The position numbers and the translations under genes are program-made. A stretch of 64,000 nucleotides of DNA, taken from contig JAPWDM010000001.1 of assembly GCA_035578155.1 (NCBI GenBank), forward strand, positions 161,235,498 through 161,299,497, read 5' to 3'. Of the stretch, positions 43,686 through 55,880 are shown piece by piece. Numbering within the stretch: position 1 is the stretch's first letter; each line of letters begins with the position of its first letter. The DNA is from Brachynemurus nebulosus (taxonomy: Eukaryota; Arthropoda; Insecta; Neuroptera; Myrmeleontidae). The notes beneath the pieces were generated by a model, which saw nothing but the letters and a program-made list of their open reading frames with translations, ran no database searches and was not told the origin of the DNA.

Positions 43686-46392
43686 TGTTGCTAAGTAATA
43701 TATGCTATTATAATAAAATAAAATAAAAATTATTTCATAAATTTAAATTTCCATAGTAAAAAGATTCTTTCTTATTCACAGCACTTTTGTGACAGTTCTT
43801 TCTTATTGAAATTCAGTGTTATCAATTAACATGAAAATTTCCTAATTAGTCTAGGAGAAAGTTGTACAAAATAGGGACGCTAACATATTTTTTGTTATAA
43901 AAAGTATTATATATTTTCTACTGAATGACTATAATATTAAGAGCGAAACTGTGAATTATTTTGTACAATAATATTTTTTGTTATAAAAAGATTTAAATTT
44001 ATACATATTATTCTGATTATTTTTGTCGATATTCAAAATAATTACTACACGAAAATTACCTACTGGTTTATAAAATCAAATAAAATATCATAATTTTAAA
44101 TTTGTGAACTTTTAAACGTGAAAAATGACGTACGGGAAATGTTAAGAGAAAATATCAACAACACATATTTAAATACAAACAGAAATATAAGAAGGCAAAT
44201 AACATATTTATACATTTTAATGAACGAAAGGTATACTCTGATGAATATACGTTGAACAGCTTTTCTTCAGATTTTTACTCGTGGGAATTGCTGGTTGATA
44301 AGCTTTTGGGGAGACACAGAACAAACACATACACAAAGTATTATTTTATTTATAAGGATTTTTCCGTTTTGAATAAATGATTCCATTTTGTTCTGATGAT
44401 TTTCTTTTCTCAACGGTAAAAATAAACAAAGAATTCGTTGTTTTTTCGATATGAATTATAAAAAAAGAACAGGAAGAGGGTAGAAATAATTTTCTTCATA
44501 TTATTATTATTAAAAATGTTTTCTTTCGTTACGTAGGTACCAGTTTAATGAAAAAATAATACCGAACCAGCATACAAGGTTACATAACAGGAATAGCTAG
44601 AGAAATTCATCTACATTTTTATGATATTTTAGTTCATTTACTAGGAGGAGGGTGTACAAGAAAAGCTTCGTTCAAATCGAATTAAGAACAGAAAGTAATA
44701 GCAATGTATTTACATATTATTACGTGTAATTTCTGTTATGTCAACGTTTGGATCGCTTGTTTTGGATATCAATGTATATGAATTAAATTGTAAGAAAATT
44801 TACAATGTAAAATTCATTCATTAACTGTTCGTCATAGGGTTCACGTCGTAACTGGTATCATTGTTTTTGTAACCAACTCGTGAAATTTAAACAGAAAAAA
44901 ATATGAAGTGTGTCGTATTTAAGTGTAAAAATTCTACTGAACAAAAAAATTCTCAAAATAAAGGGATATCTTCCTTAAAATAAATAAATTTATTTTTAAT
45001 TGTTGGTTGTTAGTCACATAGGTCGGCCATGACAGTATATACTATATGTATATATGCAAGATGCGTAGTCATACATACACTATATTGCACAAACACATAC
45101 GCATGTTTGTGTAGATACAAATAATGTATTTTTTTGTATGTATCATAATCGTTTGGTAGCGGTGTCCACGTCATTTGCCGGCGACAGCGGGCGCGGTAGT
45201 TATGAAATAGGAAATTTGGATCTTGTATATCTATGCGTGTTGTTATTGAGGGCAGTTACACCATGGAAGTACGGCTAAATCCTTTGATATCAACAAAATG
45301 ATACTCAACAACATGTCATTAACAAATTTAATTTTAGATGACGTAACGATGTTGTTCTTTGTCACACCTTGTGTCATACAGTATCATATTATTATATTCG
45401 TAACATGAAAGTGACTGATTGTGAGAAATATTGTAATATATCCATGCCTATCCAAGTATATTATGTATTATACTGTGTGAGTTTTTTGAGAGTTGCCATT
45501 TAAATTACAGCCAAACCGTTGATTTAATCGAAAAATGGTTCAAATAAAATGGGGGCAACCGATTGCTATAGTCAGGAGCTTTATAGCTCTTATGGTTTTC
45601 GAGCTATGATAAAAAAAAATATAGATTTTTAAATGAGACTATATATTAATGTTTCGGCAGAACTGATCTAATACATTAATTAACAACATAAATGAGCCAA
45701 AAAATTCTTTTACTCAAGTTTAGTTTTTTAAGTTTTCTTTAATTTATCAGTTAGGCGGTAAAAATATGCATATGTACTTGAGGTTACTTCAACCGATAGT
45801 GTTCTGGTTGGTTACATTCCCATTACATTCAAGAAAAGAACCTTTTCCAGTACCATTTGTATCATACAAATTTGGTTGTAATAAAAATGGCAACTCTCAA
45901 AAAACACACATGGTATATGTATAATAGAAAATAACATGAATGTTGGTGCCTGGTGGTGGTGCTGGTGAATGAGAACCGCAACACGTTATTCATATGTACC
46001 ACACCATACCACATATACATTAATATACATATACGAATAGTATACGTATATGTATAGGTACAATTTTACATACAATTGTATCGCATCTCGCCTGCTGAAT
46101 CAATATTATGTACTGTTAATTAATAATATTGTGTTGTTTTTATTATTGGTTTGTTTCGTGTTTGTGTTGCAATTGTAATAATAATTGATTGTTTATATTT
46201 GGAACGCCAATTGCCTATTACATATTATAAATTACGAATGAAGTGTGTGGTGTAATTATTTTTTTCTGTGGGTATTTTACGCCAGGCACCTGACATTACC
46301 GTAAACTGGATTGAATCGACGCGTAAGGGTGAAGTGGGACAAAACGAGAAAAGTTTTTTGTGAACTTGGTTTAAAAATCTAGACGTAAAAAC

Positions 46393-46393
<1 letters not shown>
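43686..46393. other. A+T-rich DNA, no gene established
   Basis: No exon recognised. Less A+T-extreme, mixed-complexity patches at about 45010-45270 (including 'catttgccggcgacagcggg') and 45930-46330 stand out from the surrounding repeat-like DNA and could be conserved non-coding or regulatory sequence, but the sequence alone does not show this. Confidence 0.35.

Positions 46394-46449
<56 letters not shown>
46394..46449. repeat. (AT)n microsatellite, left of inserted element
   Basis: TA dinucleotides run directly into the left end of the element at 46450. Confidence 0.96.
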
Positions 46450-46453
<4 letters not shown>

Positions 46454-47424
46454 GAAAAAATTCCAGTAAAAATTACTGAGCTGCCTCCGGTAAACGAGTC
46501 TTAAGTGACCAGTCCGTAGGAAATTATTAAGCAAAAATATAAAAAATGCGTTTCAAACATTATTTTTTACGATTCATTTGAAAATTTTTCTTGTACACCT
46601 TAAGAATTTTTCCTATACAGCTGCGTAAAATTCGATGGGGTAGTAAAATTTCAAGTGGACACCGGGAAAATTTACTTAATTTTTTGTAAAATTATACCGG
46701 ACATAGAATAATTTTTACTGAGTCGGTGTGTATTTCAGCACCACTGCATACAAAATATTACATAGAACAGAATAAACAAAACAAGCACGCAACCACCACG
46801 CAACCCTGAGGCCCAGAGAGCATGCGTGTTAGACAATACACGACTTACAGACGCAGCAACCGTGGCAACCGTTGGTTCGTCAGTTGGCCAATATTAATGA
46901 TAGTGATTGGATGTTTATAAAGTGTTTTTTTTTTTTTTATTTTTTTTTTTTTTTTTTATAATAAATTATTATTTAAGTATTGGACTTTCCATTTAAAACA
47001 AAAAATTGTTGTGTTTCATGAATTTTTGGTTATAATTGAAATATGTTTTTATACAAATTATTATAATGTGCTTATTGTTAAAAATTTTTATCATGTAATA
47101 TTTCATATAAAAATTTATATATTTTTTTCCACAAATAATAAAAAACCACAAAAATTTTTTTCCATATTAATAATTTGATTTTAATGCTTACCCTTCTATC
47201 AATATCCTTTTAAACTATTTTAATTCAATTATTTATTAATAAATAAAAAAAAACCTTATTTATAAATAATACGGTAATTTTTACTGAGCTGTAGCGTAAT
47301 TTAAAATTTTACTATAAATTATCGTAGTTTTTACTTAGCCGGTCACTTATGTCCGCATTACCAGAGAGCTCAGTAATTTTTTACCAGAAATTTCAGTAAA
47401 AATTACTGTATTTTTTTCTCAGTG
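46450..47424. mobile_element. TA-targeting element (975 bp) inserted in an (AT)n tract
   Basis: The left CAGAGAAAAAATTCCAGTAA and right (opposite) CACTGAGAAAAAAATACAGT ends share a ~45-base inverted repeat including 'cagtaaaaattactga'. Both sides are (AT)n arrays, so the TA duplication lies in the microsatellite. The end design matches 28221-28435 and 48236-51562. A G+C-richer patch (about 46790-46890) and long T-runs (about 46925-46958) are internal. No transposase frame was found. Confidence 0.82.

Positions 47425-47508
<84 letters not shown>
47425..47508. repeat. (AT)n microsatellite, right of inserted element
   Basis: Continuation of the TA array on the other side of the element, with one TG interruption near 47429. 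Confidence 0.96.
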
Positions 47509-47512
<4 letters not shown>

Positions 47513-48048
47513 CAACAATATAAGTTTTACTTAAAAAAATACGGGTTTAATACTAAATATGTAATAAATTTTTCTTGTTATTGGAATCTGTCAAATACGC
47601 GTGACTTAATAAAAATGGCTGACGAAAAACTGCATTGACACTAGTTTTATATAGAACAATTAGTGCGATAAGAAGAAAAAAAGATAGTTATTAAAACTTT
47701 TTATACGTGAACTGACATAAGTTCGAAGCAAAGAAATTTTGTTGAAGGAGAGAGAATTTTGTATCTCAAAAAAAAAAGTATGGCAAAAATATAAAAAAAA
47801 ATATTTGGGGTCTACCCACACTGTCAACTTCCCATTGGATGTCCTTAAAGGCTAGAGACTACTGTACATAAATAATTTGTTTTTCATTTCAGGGAACTCC
47901 CCCTGGGCCCTTGATAGAGGCTTTACCCCTTGCACCATACCGGGGGCATCGTCTTCTGTATCTAAGGGTGGGGGCTTCACTCTTATCAAATAAATGATAA
48001 CAACATTTGTTCTCAAGATATGCGAGACAAAATATATTTAAAAAAAAA
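47509..48048. other. A+T-rich DNA with a G+C-rich patch
   Basis: The patch at about 47890-47975 follows an acceptor-like 'tttttcatttcag' but has no convincing frame. The phrase 'catttgttctcaagatatgcgagac' at 48004-48029 recurs as 'catttgttctcgagatatgcgagac' near 54987-55012, on the far side of the R1 cluster. Confidence 0.4.
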
Positions 48049-49752
48049 CGCCGTGAGCAGCGGGGCCCCATCACGGTAGTCGAATTTTCCCCTTCATCTT
48101 CGGTATTGAATGTCTACAAGCGAAATGTGATTGAAAGTCTACAACCGAATTGTCATTTTGTTGGTTTCAAAACTGGTGATGAGTGTTCGGCTGATCGAGG
48201 CTTTAAAAAAAGGTTTTAAGTATTTAAGGGCTGTACACGGTAAAAAGTTCCAATGTAAAATTACAGCAAATATCATTGGTTACTTTTGTACATAAAAAGT
48301 ACTGTAAATTCACAGGCGACTGTAATTTTACGTAACTCATGTAATACTTCCCTGTAATTTTACACAATTTTTTACATAAAAATGCATGTAATTTTACACT
48401 AATATTTATGTAATTTAAGGGGGAGTATGTAAATAAAAAACTGTAATTTTACAGTAAAGTTTATGTATATTTATACAGTAAATTTTAAAATTACATTGTA
48501 TTTATACAAAATTACATTGCGTTTTTTCAAAATTACATGGTGTTTTTACAAATTTACATTGTACGTTTACAAAAGTACATATGAAATCTGTATATTTACA
48601 TATTATTATTACACTAGTATATTGTAATATTACAATATTTTTTGTAATATTACATTGTATTATCTATAGATGTACCAGTAACAATTAGATACTTACTCCA
48701 GTATTAGATTACTTGTACAATTTACAATTGTTAATTTTAGAACTGCAATAACTTTTGTAAATGTAATATTTTTAGTAAAATAATGCCAAGATATAAACAA
48801 TTAACAATAACAAAATTATTTATGTGTGATAAACATAGAAATTTGTCACCTTAATATTTTAAGGTCACATTACACTTTCCCGCGTCAGGAAAATCGACTT
48901 TCTAGAAAGTGATTTATTGGAAAGTATCAGGTATATTTCAATAATATTATCTAAACGTTTCAGAAAAATATTTTCTCAAATATTTTCGGAATGATTATAA
49001 CGCCAGATACTCTAATGAGTATTATAAACTTTGTCAAAATTAAATTTGAATTTTTGGAAACAAGATTTTTGTAAACGGCGTGCACAATAACATAAAAACT
49101 ATTTTACCGATCGACAATTTTTTGTTCAGTTTTTGACGGTTTTTTTTTTAACGAAAAAAATGCTGCTTTTGGAATCATCAAATCATAATCTGTTTTGTGA
49201 CTTGCAATCCTTGAAATTTTTCTCTGAAACTTTCAAAGAATATTATTAAAATATAATTCCAAGAGCATATTTTACGTGTATAAAATGTCCGACTTTTCCA
49301 ACCCGAAGGAGTCTAATATCGCCCTAAATGTCTCATGTTTTTGATAATATTCGAAACATGTGATTTTAAAATATATAACCTAAAACATCCTAGTTTCTGT
49401 ATATACAGATTTATAATTATTATATATTTTATTTTATTTTTATTAAATTCTTATACGTAAACACCGATTTGGTTCCAGATGTAATTATTTTGGTCTTTAG
49501 TTTTTAAATGGATTTTTGTACATATTTTCCTAGACCAATTTTTCGTAATTTAAACGTGTTTTGTAACCTTTTCGCCTGCACAAATCTGAACGTAATTTTC
49601 GACTAATCTCATTACGAGTCAGAGAAAGATGAGCCTATTATTTTCTAAAATACTTTTATAAATATATGCCATTTTTTGAAAATTTATTAAATTGAATTCT
49701 GTATAAGTACTTAATTATTTATAGCTGTTAAAAGAATCATTTTTAAAATATC

Positions 49753-49856
49753 ATAATTGAGGATAACTACAAAGGTTACGTACAAAGATGATAATCATTT
49801 TAGGCTCAGTTTCTCATCTCATCAATTCCGTTACCTTTGTAGATATCCTCAATTAT
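49753..49856. repeat. Imperfect hairpin
   Basis: 'ataattgaggataactacaa' faces the complement of 'tttgtagatatcctcaattat' across a ~55-base loop. It sits immediately beside the nested element. Confidence 0.6.
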
Positions 49857-49870
49857 CTTGAACTTTTTTG

Positions 49871-50560
49871 AGGGGGTATTCTAGTCTAGAAATTCGAAAA
49901 AACAAACTTTTTTTTTACAAAGTTCAGACCTTTAAGAATAAGCCTCTAAAAAGATTTACGGAAATTCGAATTATTTTCGGAGTTACGGTTATTTTTTCCC
50001 TGTGTACTGCGTGTATCTTTTCTAAATTACTCCAAACTACTATTTTCGATACGGTTGACATGATATTTCAAATTTTTACTCACCGATTTATTTGAAATTT
50101 GGTACAAACCTTCTTAATTCTATCAAAATTGGTCCGACGTAGGGGATTTTGGAATTTGTTTTACTATTTTTAAAAAATTTCCAAAGACGCAAAAAGTAGG
50201 CGAAAAAATGATTTTTTTTAAATGTATGTCATTTTGTGAAAAAATTAATTTTTTCAAATCGGTGACGTCTAACTAATTGTATATACTGGTTTATTAAAAA
50301 TTAACTAAAATTTTATGTTTCAGATCATCAGGAGGGTTGGAATCACGTCAACCGGGAGACACCTTTTCTTGAGTCCCCACTTTGCCAGCCTGTAGCGATC
50401 TCAATTTTGAACTTTTTAAAAATTTTTATACATTTTATACTTTTCAAATATCAATAAAAAATCCGGTAAAAAGAGGATACTAAAAATATTTACTATTTTT
50501 TTTTTTTTTACTCCCGTAAAGTGACCTCAAAATTGAGCCTCTAGACTAGAATACCCCCTT
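49871..50560. mobile_element. Inverted-repeat element AGGGGGTATTCTAGTCTAGA
   Basis: A 20-base perfect inverted end AGGGGGTATTCTAGTCTAGA occurs at 49871-49890 and in complement at 50540-50559, enclosing ~690 bp. The 75-codon open frame at the left end is incidental. No target duplication could be confirmed, so the superfamily is open. Confidence 0.65.
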
Positions 50561-52471
50561 AATATACATGTAGTTTGTAAATTTTTTTATGTAGGTATAC
50601 CTATCATGAAAACAATTTATTGTTACCATGTAGTAACTGTATCATAATTTTAACACATAATTAAGTTACAACATTGTTTTTATTGCATTAGAAACTATCA
50701 GCTTTAATTTGTATCTACAATTTTTACATCCGCTAATAGAATTAGGTATCTATCTACTTCTGAGGAGAAAATTTAAATTTAGAAATTGAACAAGAAAACG
50801 CCTTAAAAATAATAACAATAATAACTAAAAATATACATATTTAAAATAACAAGTCACTTTTACAGTATTTTAGAAAAGTAAGAATTCTCTTGAACATAAT
50901 CTCCACACATAATTTTTACACATATAAAAACACAAAACATCACAATTTTTTTTTAGAACAGATTCATGTCGTATTTCAACAAAGAAAAATGCACATTCAC
51001 GGACACAACCTACAATTTTTACACAAATTTTCTTTCTATACACAAGTTTATAAATTTTAATTACTTTTAACTTAATATTTATGTAACAAAATGTAATTTT
51101 TTATAACCAGTTCATTAATCAAACATAAATTTTGTAGAATTACTATTAATTACATTAATTTAAACAGTTAGAAAACACAGTCTTTAAATACACGTAGATA
51201 CTTTCAAGAACGCCATAAAAAATAAACATGATGATTGATAAAATGCGCATGATCATGACGTCACAATTACACAAAAGTTATGTAATTTTACACAAATGTT
51301 GTATTTTTACGTAATCATTGTGTAAATTTACATTTTTAACGGTTAATTTTGTAATTTCAGATTTTAAAAATGTATTTTTCCTTAAAAAAATGTAATACTA
51401 CACGAAAATGGAATTTTAAGTTGGAAAATTCCATACTTTTACAGAATTTTTGTAAAAACTCAGTAAATTTTATGTAGCGAATATTTTTACATTAAAATTA
51501 CCTTATTTTTACCCTACTTTTTATGTAAAAGTTATGTAAATTTACCCCCATTTTTATCAGTGTATCTCAGTAAATTTCAATTTTGTGCCGAAAACAGGTA
51601 GCAGAAAAAAAGCCAACACAATTCGTACGAGGACATTCCTGCCCATGTTTATCCGCTAATTGCCTTTATGTTTTAGTTTTAAATATTAAAAAAGGACCTT
51701 AAATAGTAAACTGGAAGGCCTTTATAAAGATATTTTTTCTTTCCAAAAAAATCCAAAATTTCTATTTTATAAATACTAAAAATCTAAAATTCCTAATTTA
51801 TAAATAAACAGTGACTTTAATAACATTTTTAAATTACTTAATATGTATGTATTTCATTTGTCATAAAAGTAAGTTCACTTTTTTTTAAATTTTTTAAAAT
51901 TACTATTCGCCTACTTGTATTTAGAATAAACATAATGCTTTTAAAACACATTTAACAATAGCATTCAATTCCGATGTAAAAATGGGAGAAGTGGGGGGAA
52001 AAGTGATGTGGACTCCCTACAAGGTACTAGCTGGATACTCACTGAATACACGTACAAAATTTCAGCCCTCTAGGTTTCCTTATCGAGTCTCTAGACGTGT
52101 TAGAAAACAAGCAAAAAAATTAAGGAAATCTTGGCGTAAAAATCGTGGGGGTAAGGGTTAAAAGTTGAAACCCCCAAAAAACAGTGTCTGGCTATTAGCT
52201 TAACCTGTACACAAAATTTCAGCCCTCTAGGTTTATTTGGGGAGATTTTGACCCGAACGAAACTGTTAAAAAACAAGAAAAATCATGTTCTTTTTGGTAT
52301 AAAAATGGTGGGGGTAGGGGTTAAAAGTCGGGACCCCCAAAAGGCACCCCCTTGATACTAACTCAATCCGAATACAAAATTTCAGCCCTCTAAGTTTATT
52401 CGGGTGACCTGTGCGAGTGGTACAAACTTCGAAAACGTCGAAAATGCATGAAATTGTAGCTTAAAAAAAAA

Positions 52472-53969
52472 CGCCGTGAGCAGCGGGGCCCCATCACGGT
52501 AGTCGAATTTTCCCCTTCATCTTCGGTATTGATTGTCTACAAGCGAAATGTGATTGAAAGTCTACAATCGAATTGTCATTTTGTTGGTTTCAAAACTGGT
52601 GATGAGTGTTCGGCTGATCGAGGCTTTAAAAAAAGGTTTTAAGTATTTAAGGGCTGTATCTCAGTAAATTTCAATTTTGTGCCGAAAACAGGTAGCAGAA
52701 AAAAGCCAACACAATTCGTACGAGGACATTCCTGCCCATGTTTATCCGCTAATTGCCTTTATGTTTTAGTTTTAAAAATTAAAAAAGGACCTTAAATAGT
52801 AAACTGGAAGGCCTTTATAAAGATATTTTTTCTTTCCAAAAAAAATCCAAAATTTCTATTTTATAAATACTAAAAATCCAAAATTCCTAATTTATAAATA
52901 AACAGTGACTTTAATAACATTTTTAAATTACTTAATATGTATGTACTTCATTTGTCATAAAAGTAAGTTCACTTTCTTTTAAATTTTTTAAAATTACTAT
53001 TCGCCTACTTGTATTTAGAATAAACATAATGCTTTTAAAACACATTTAACAATAGCTTTCAATTCCGATGTAAAAATGGGAGAAGTGGGGGGAAAAGTGA
53101 TGCGGACTCCCTACAAGGTACTAGCTGGATACTAACTGAATACAGGTACAAAATTTCAGCCCTCTAGGTTTCCTTATGGAGTCTCTAGACGTGTTAGAAA
53201 ACAAGCAAAAAAATCAAGGAAATATTGGCGTAAAAATCGTGGAGGTAAGGGTTAAAAGTTGAAACCTCCAAAAAGCAGTGGCTAGCTATTAACTTAACTT
53301 GTACACAAAATTTCAGCCATCTAGGTTTATTTGGGGAGATTTTGACCCGAACGAAACTGTTAAAAAACAAGAAAAATCATGTTCTTTTGGGTATAAAAAT
53401 GGTGGGGGTAGTGGTTAAAAGTCGAGACCCCCAAAAGGCACCCCCTTGATACTAACTCAATCCGAATACAAAATTTCAGCCCTCTAGGTTTATTCGGGTG
53501 ACCTGTGCGAGTGGTACAAACTTCGAAAACGTCGAAAAAGCATGAAATTGTAGTTTAAAAATGAGGGGGGTGGGGGTAAAATATTAAAACGTCCAAAAAG
53601 CACAACCTAGGTATGAACTCTACCAACACACCAAATTTCAATCCTCTACGTTAATTCTGGGGGGCTGGGGGCGTGTTAGATCCAGCGAAAATCGTTTTCC
53701 ACCTCTCTACTCCCTCCAAATCACCCTAGGAAGCTGAATTTTGGATATGTTGTAGATAATTGATCGAAACATTATTTAAAACCTGTTTGGAAAGTTTCTA
53801 TTGTTTTGTTGCCCCCCACCACCCCCTTAAAGGTCGGGTCCGAAAAAGAATTTGCCCAAAATTTGACCCCACTTTGATAGTATTGTTGTGCATCGGAATA
53901 AGCCCCACTTACCAAATTTCATCTCTTAACTTCCATAGGGGGGCCCTACACATATTAAAAGGTTGCGGG

Positions 53970-54030
<61 letters not shown>

Positions 54031-54155
54031 CATCTTTTTTTTTTACATAATCGTGTTCTACGGGTCCGAAAACGGATAGCGCCCCTGGTCTCGCCTCTCG
54101 CAGCTCTTATCGTATAGACTGTATAAGTCTAATTTTTCGGAGAAAATTCGACTAA
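52472..54155 (+). repeat. R1 repeat, copy 3 (5' plus 3' module)
   Basis: Starts 'cgccgtgagcagcgg' directly after copy 2 and ends 'ggagaaaattcgactaa'. It is the uninterrupted reference copy: it carries the empty sites for both the TTAA insertion in copy 1 and the TA insertion in copy 2. An (AT)n tract interrupts the 3' module at 53973-54026, followed by 'atcagacat...cgtgttctacgggtccg', which copy 1 lacks. Confidence 0.88.
53973..54026. repeat. (AT)n microsatellite inside R1 copy 3
   Basis: TA dinucleotides lie between 'gcgggaa' and 'tcagacat'. The same junctions surround the tract in copy 4. Confidence 0.96.
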
Positions 54156-54561
54156 TGAGGGGGTGGGGGTAAAATATTAAAACCTCCAAAAAGCACAACC
54201 TAGGTACGAACTTTATCAACACACCAAATTTCAACCCTCTACGTTAATTCTGGGGGGCTGGGGGCCTGTTAGATCCAGCGAAAATCGTTTTTCCCCCCTC
54301 TACTCCCACCATATCATCCTAGGAAGCTGAATTTTGGATATGTTGTAGATAATTGACCGAAACATTATTTAAAACCGGTTTGGAAAAGTTTTATTGCTTT
54401 TCCGCCCCCCACCACCCGCTTAAAGGTCGGGTCAGAAAAAAAATTTGCCCAAAATTTGACCCCACTTTGATAGTATGAGGTGCCTCGAAAATGAGCCCCA
54501 TTTACCAAATTTCATCTCTTAACTTCCATAGGGGGGCCCTACACAAATTAAAAGGTGGCGG

Positions 54562-54611
<50 letters not shown>

Positions 54612-54734
54612 CATTTTTTTTCTACATATTCGTGTTCTACGGGTCCGAAAACGGATAGCGCCCCTACTCTCGCCTCTCGCAGCTCTTATCGTATAGACTG
54701 TATAAGTCTAATTTTTCGGAGAAAATTCGACTAA
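54156..54734 (+). repeat. R1 repeat, copy 4 (3' module only)
   Basis: A tandem duplicate of the 3' module, from 'gagggggtgggggtaaaata' to 'gaaaattcgactaa'. It is closer to copy 1 than to copy 3 over most of its length ('ctttatcaacacacc', 'ggtttggaaaagttttattg') but has the (AT)n tract of copy 3, implying exchange between copies. Confidence 0.85.
54563..54607. repeat. (AT)n microsatellite inside R1 copy 4
   Basis: TA dinucleotides at the position equivalent to 53973-54026 in copy 3. Confidence 0.96.
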
Positions 54735-55687
54735 TAAAAAGTTTCTTATTTGGATTCTATTTTTTTTTTTAATTTTATAATAAGCTACTGGCGTTTTTAA
54801 CATCGAGGAAGGTTCTTAGGCCATTATATAATAGTGTTATGGTAAAAAATTCTATGTTATGTTAATAAAGTTAATTCCGCTTTTTTACCACAAAAACAAA
54901 CCGCTAATCCGAATTTGCTGAAAACTTTATCCGGTCTTCATTTTTTGATTATGCATCTAATAAAATTAGTCCAGAGCTGATATCATCATTTGTTCTCGAG
55001 ATATGCGAGACGAAAAAAAATTCATGAACGAACGAATGAACTAACGAACGCACACACAGACATCACGCTAAAAACCATGGATTCGGATTCTAGTGACCTT
55101 GAAACGTGGAGATAACACCTTTTAGAAAAATTGTATTTTCCAGTAGGTACGCCACAGAATTTAGCTTGGTACCAAGTTTATTTTTTCGAAAACTGTCCTC
55201 ATAAAAATATACACCGGGTAACGGGATACACACGATATAAATTAAATTTATCATCTGCATCGTTATAAAGTCCGTTACATTTAATTTAACATTAAGTGAC
55301 TAGATACCTAATGATTGAACGGGAACCATTGAGCATATTCACATTAATTTTTCATCTGCCTGCTCCTATCTTGCGATTGCGAACACGTTATTTGAATTTT
55401 TGCAAGAAAATTAATTTGAAAAATGTGCCATGTAAATCGACGTGTCAACACATACATATACCTACTATATACGCGTGTGTACAGAAGTATAATTCACCCC
55501 ACATGTATACTTGACATACTTGACATATTTAAAATAAAAAATTTCAAATTTAACACAATTTTCGTCATTATTTACACCTAATGTTCAGATTAATTTATTT
55601 TCAAAATTTTTAACAATTTTTAAAATATCTATGGAGCTCTTAATTAAAATAATTAATAGTTAAAAGGGAATAGCATTCAATCTATAC
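54735..55687. other. Repeat-like A+T-rich DNA, no gene
   Basis: A region around 54975-55140 has 'gatatgcgagacg' then 'gaacgaacgaatgaactaacg' and 'cacacagacatcacgc', the texture of a repeat 3' region known from many insect genomes. The 72-codon frame at 55296-55514 is unrecognised. Confidence 0.4.
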
Positions 55688-55880
55688 CAGTGGTCTACTT
55701 GGTAAGGCGCTTGAGTGGATATGGAGAGATGAGATGCTGGGTTCGAGTGCCACCGCATCCAGGTTGATGACTGATTTTTAATTATCAGCTGCAGAAGTCA
55801 TCGCATTAAAAAATTACAAGTGCGTGTTGGATACGCATTAAGTTCCTCAGTAGCTCACGTTTTCCATAATTTTGGAGATA
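55688..55880 (+). mobile_element. Possible tRNA-derived SINE head
   Basis: An A-box-like TGGTCTACTTGG near 55692 and a B-box-like GGTTCGAGTGCC near 55740 are about 48 bases apart. They are followed by non-tRNA sequence ('gcagaagtcatcgcatt', 'gtgttggatacgc'). It does not give a clean cloverleaf and the B box is off-consensus, so a decayed SINE is more likely than a tRNA gene. The end is arbitrary. Confidence 0.45.

Larger units (their letters stand above)
48236..51562. mobile_element. 3.3-kb TA-flanked element inserted in R1 copy 2
   Basis: The left end begins CACGGTAAAAAGTTCC and the right end, opposite strand, CACTGATAAAAATGGG. TA lies on both sides (48234-48235 and 51563-51564), and R1 copy 3 has the single-TA empty site 'gggctgtatctcag' at 52651-52664. 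Both ends (about 48250-48680 and 51060-51555) are dense arrays of TGTAAA/TTTACA motifs. The interior shows a hairpin at 49753-49856 and a nested inverted-repeat element at 49871-50560. No transposase frame was recognised. Confidence 0.82.
48049..52471 (+). repeat. R1 repeat, copy 2 (5' module only), split by a 3.3-kb insertion
   Basis: R1 sequence occupies 48049-48235 and resumes at 51563, ending near 'attgtagcttaaaa' (52464) in an A-run where copy 3 begins. The 3' module is absent. The tandem units with 'aaatttcagccctctagg' are present at about 52056, 52213 and 52376. The interruption is the element at 48236-51562. The open frame after the start dyad is conserved relative to copies 1 and 3. 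Confidence 0.85.

Noticed and set aside
46318..46350. 'taagggtgaagtgggacaaaacgag', resembling the pogo-like ends at 5259 and 9563
   Set aside because: No matching inverted end was found nearby.
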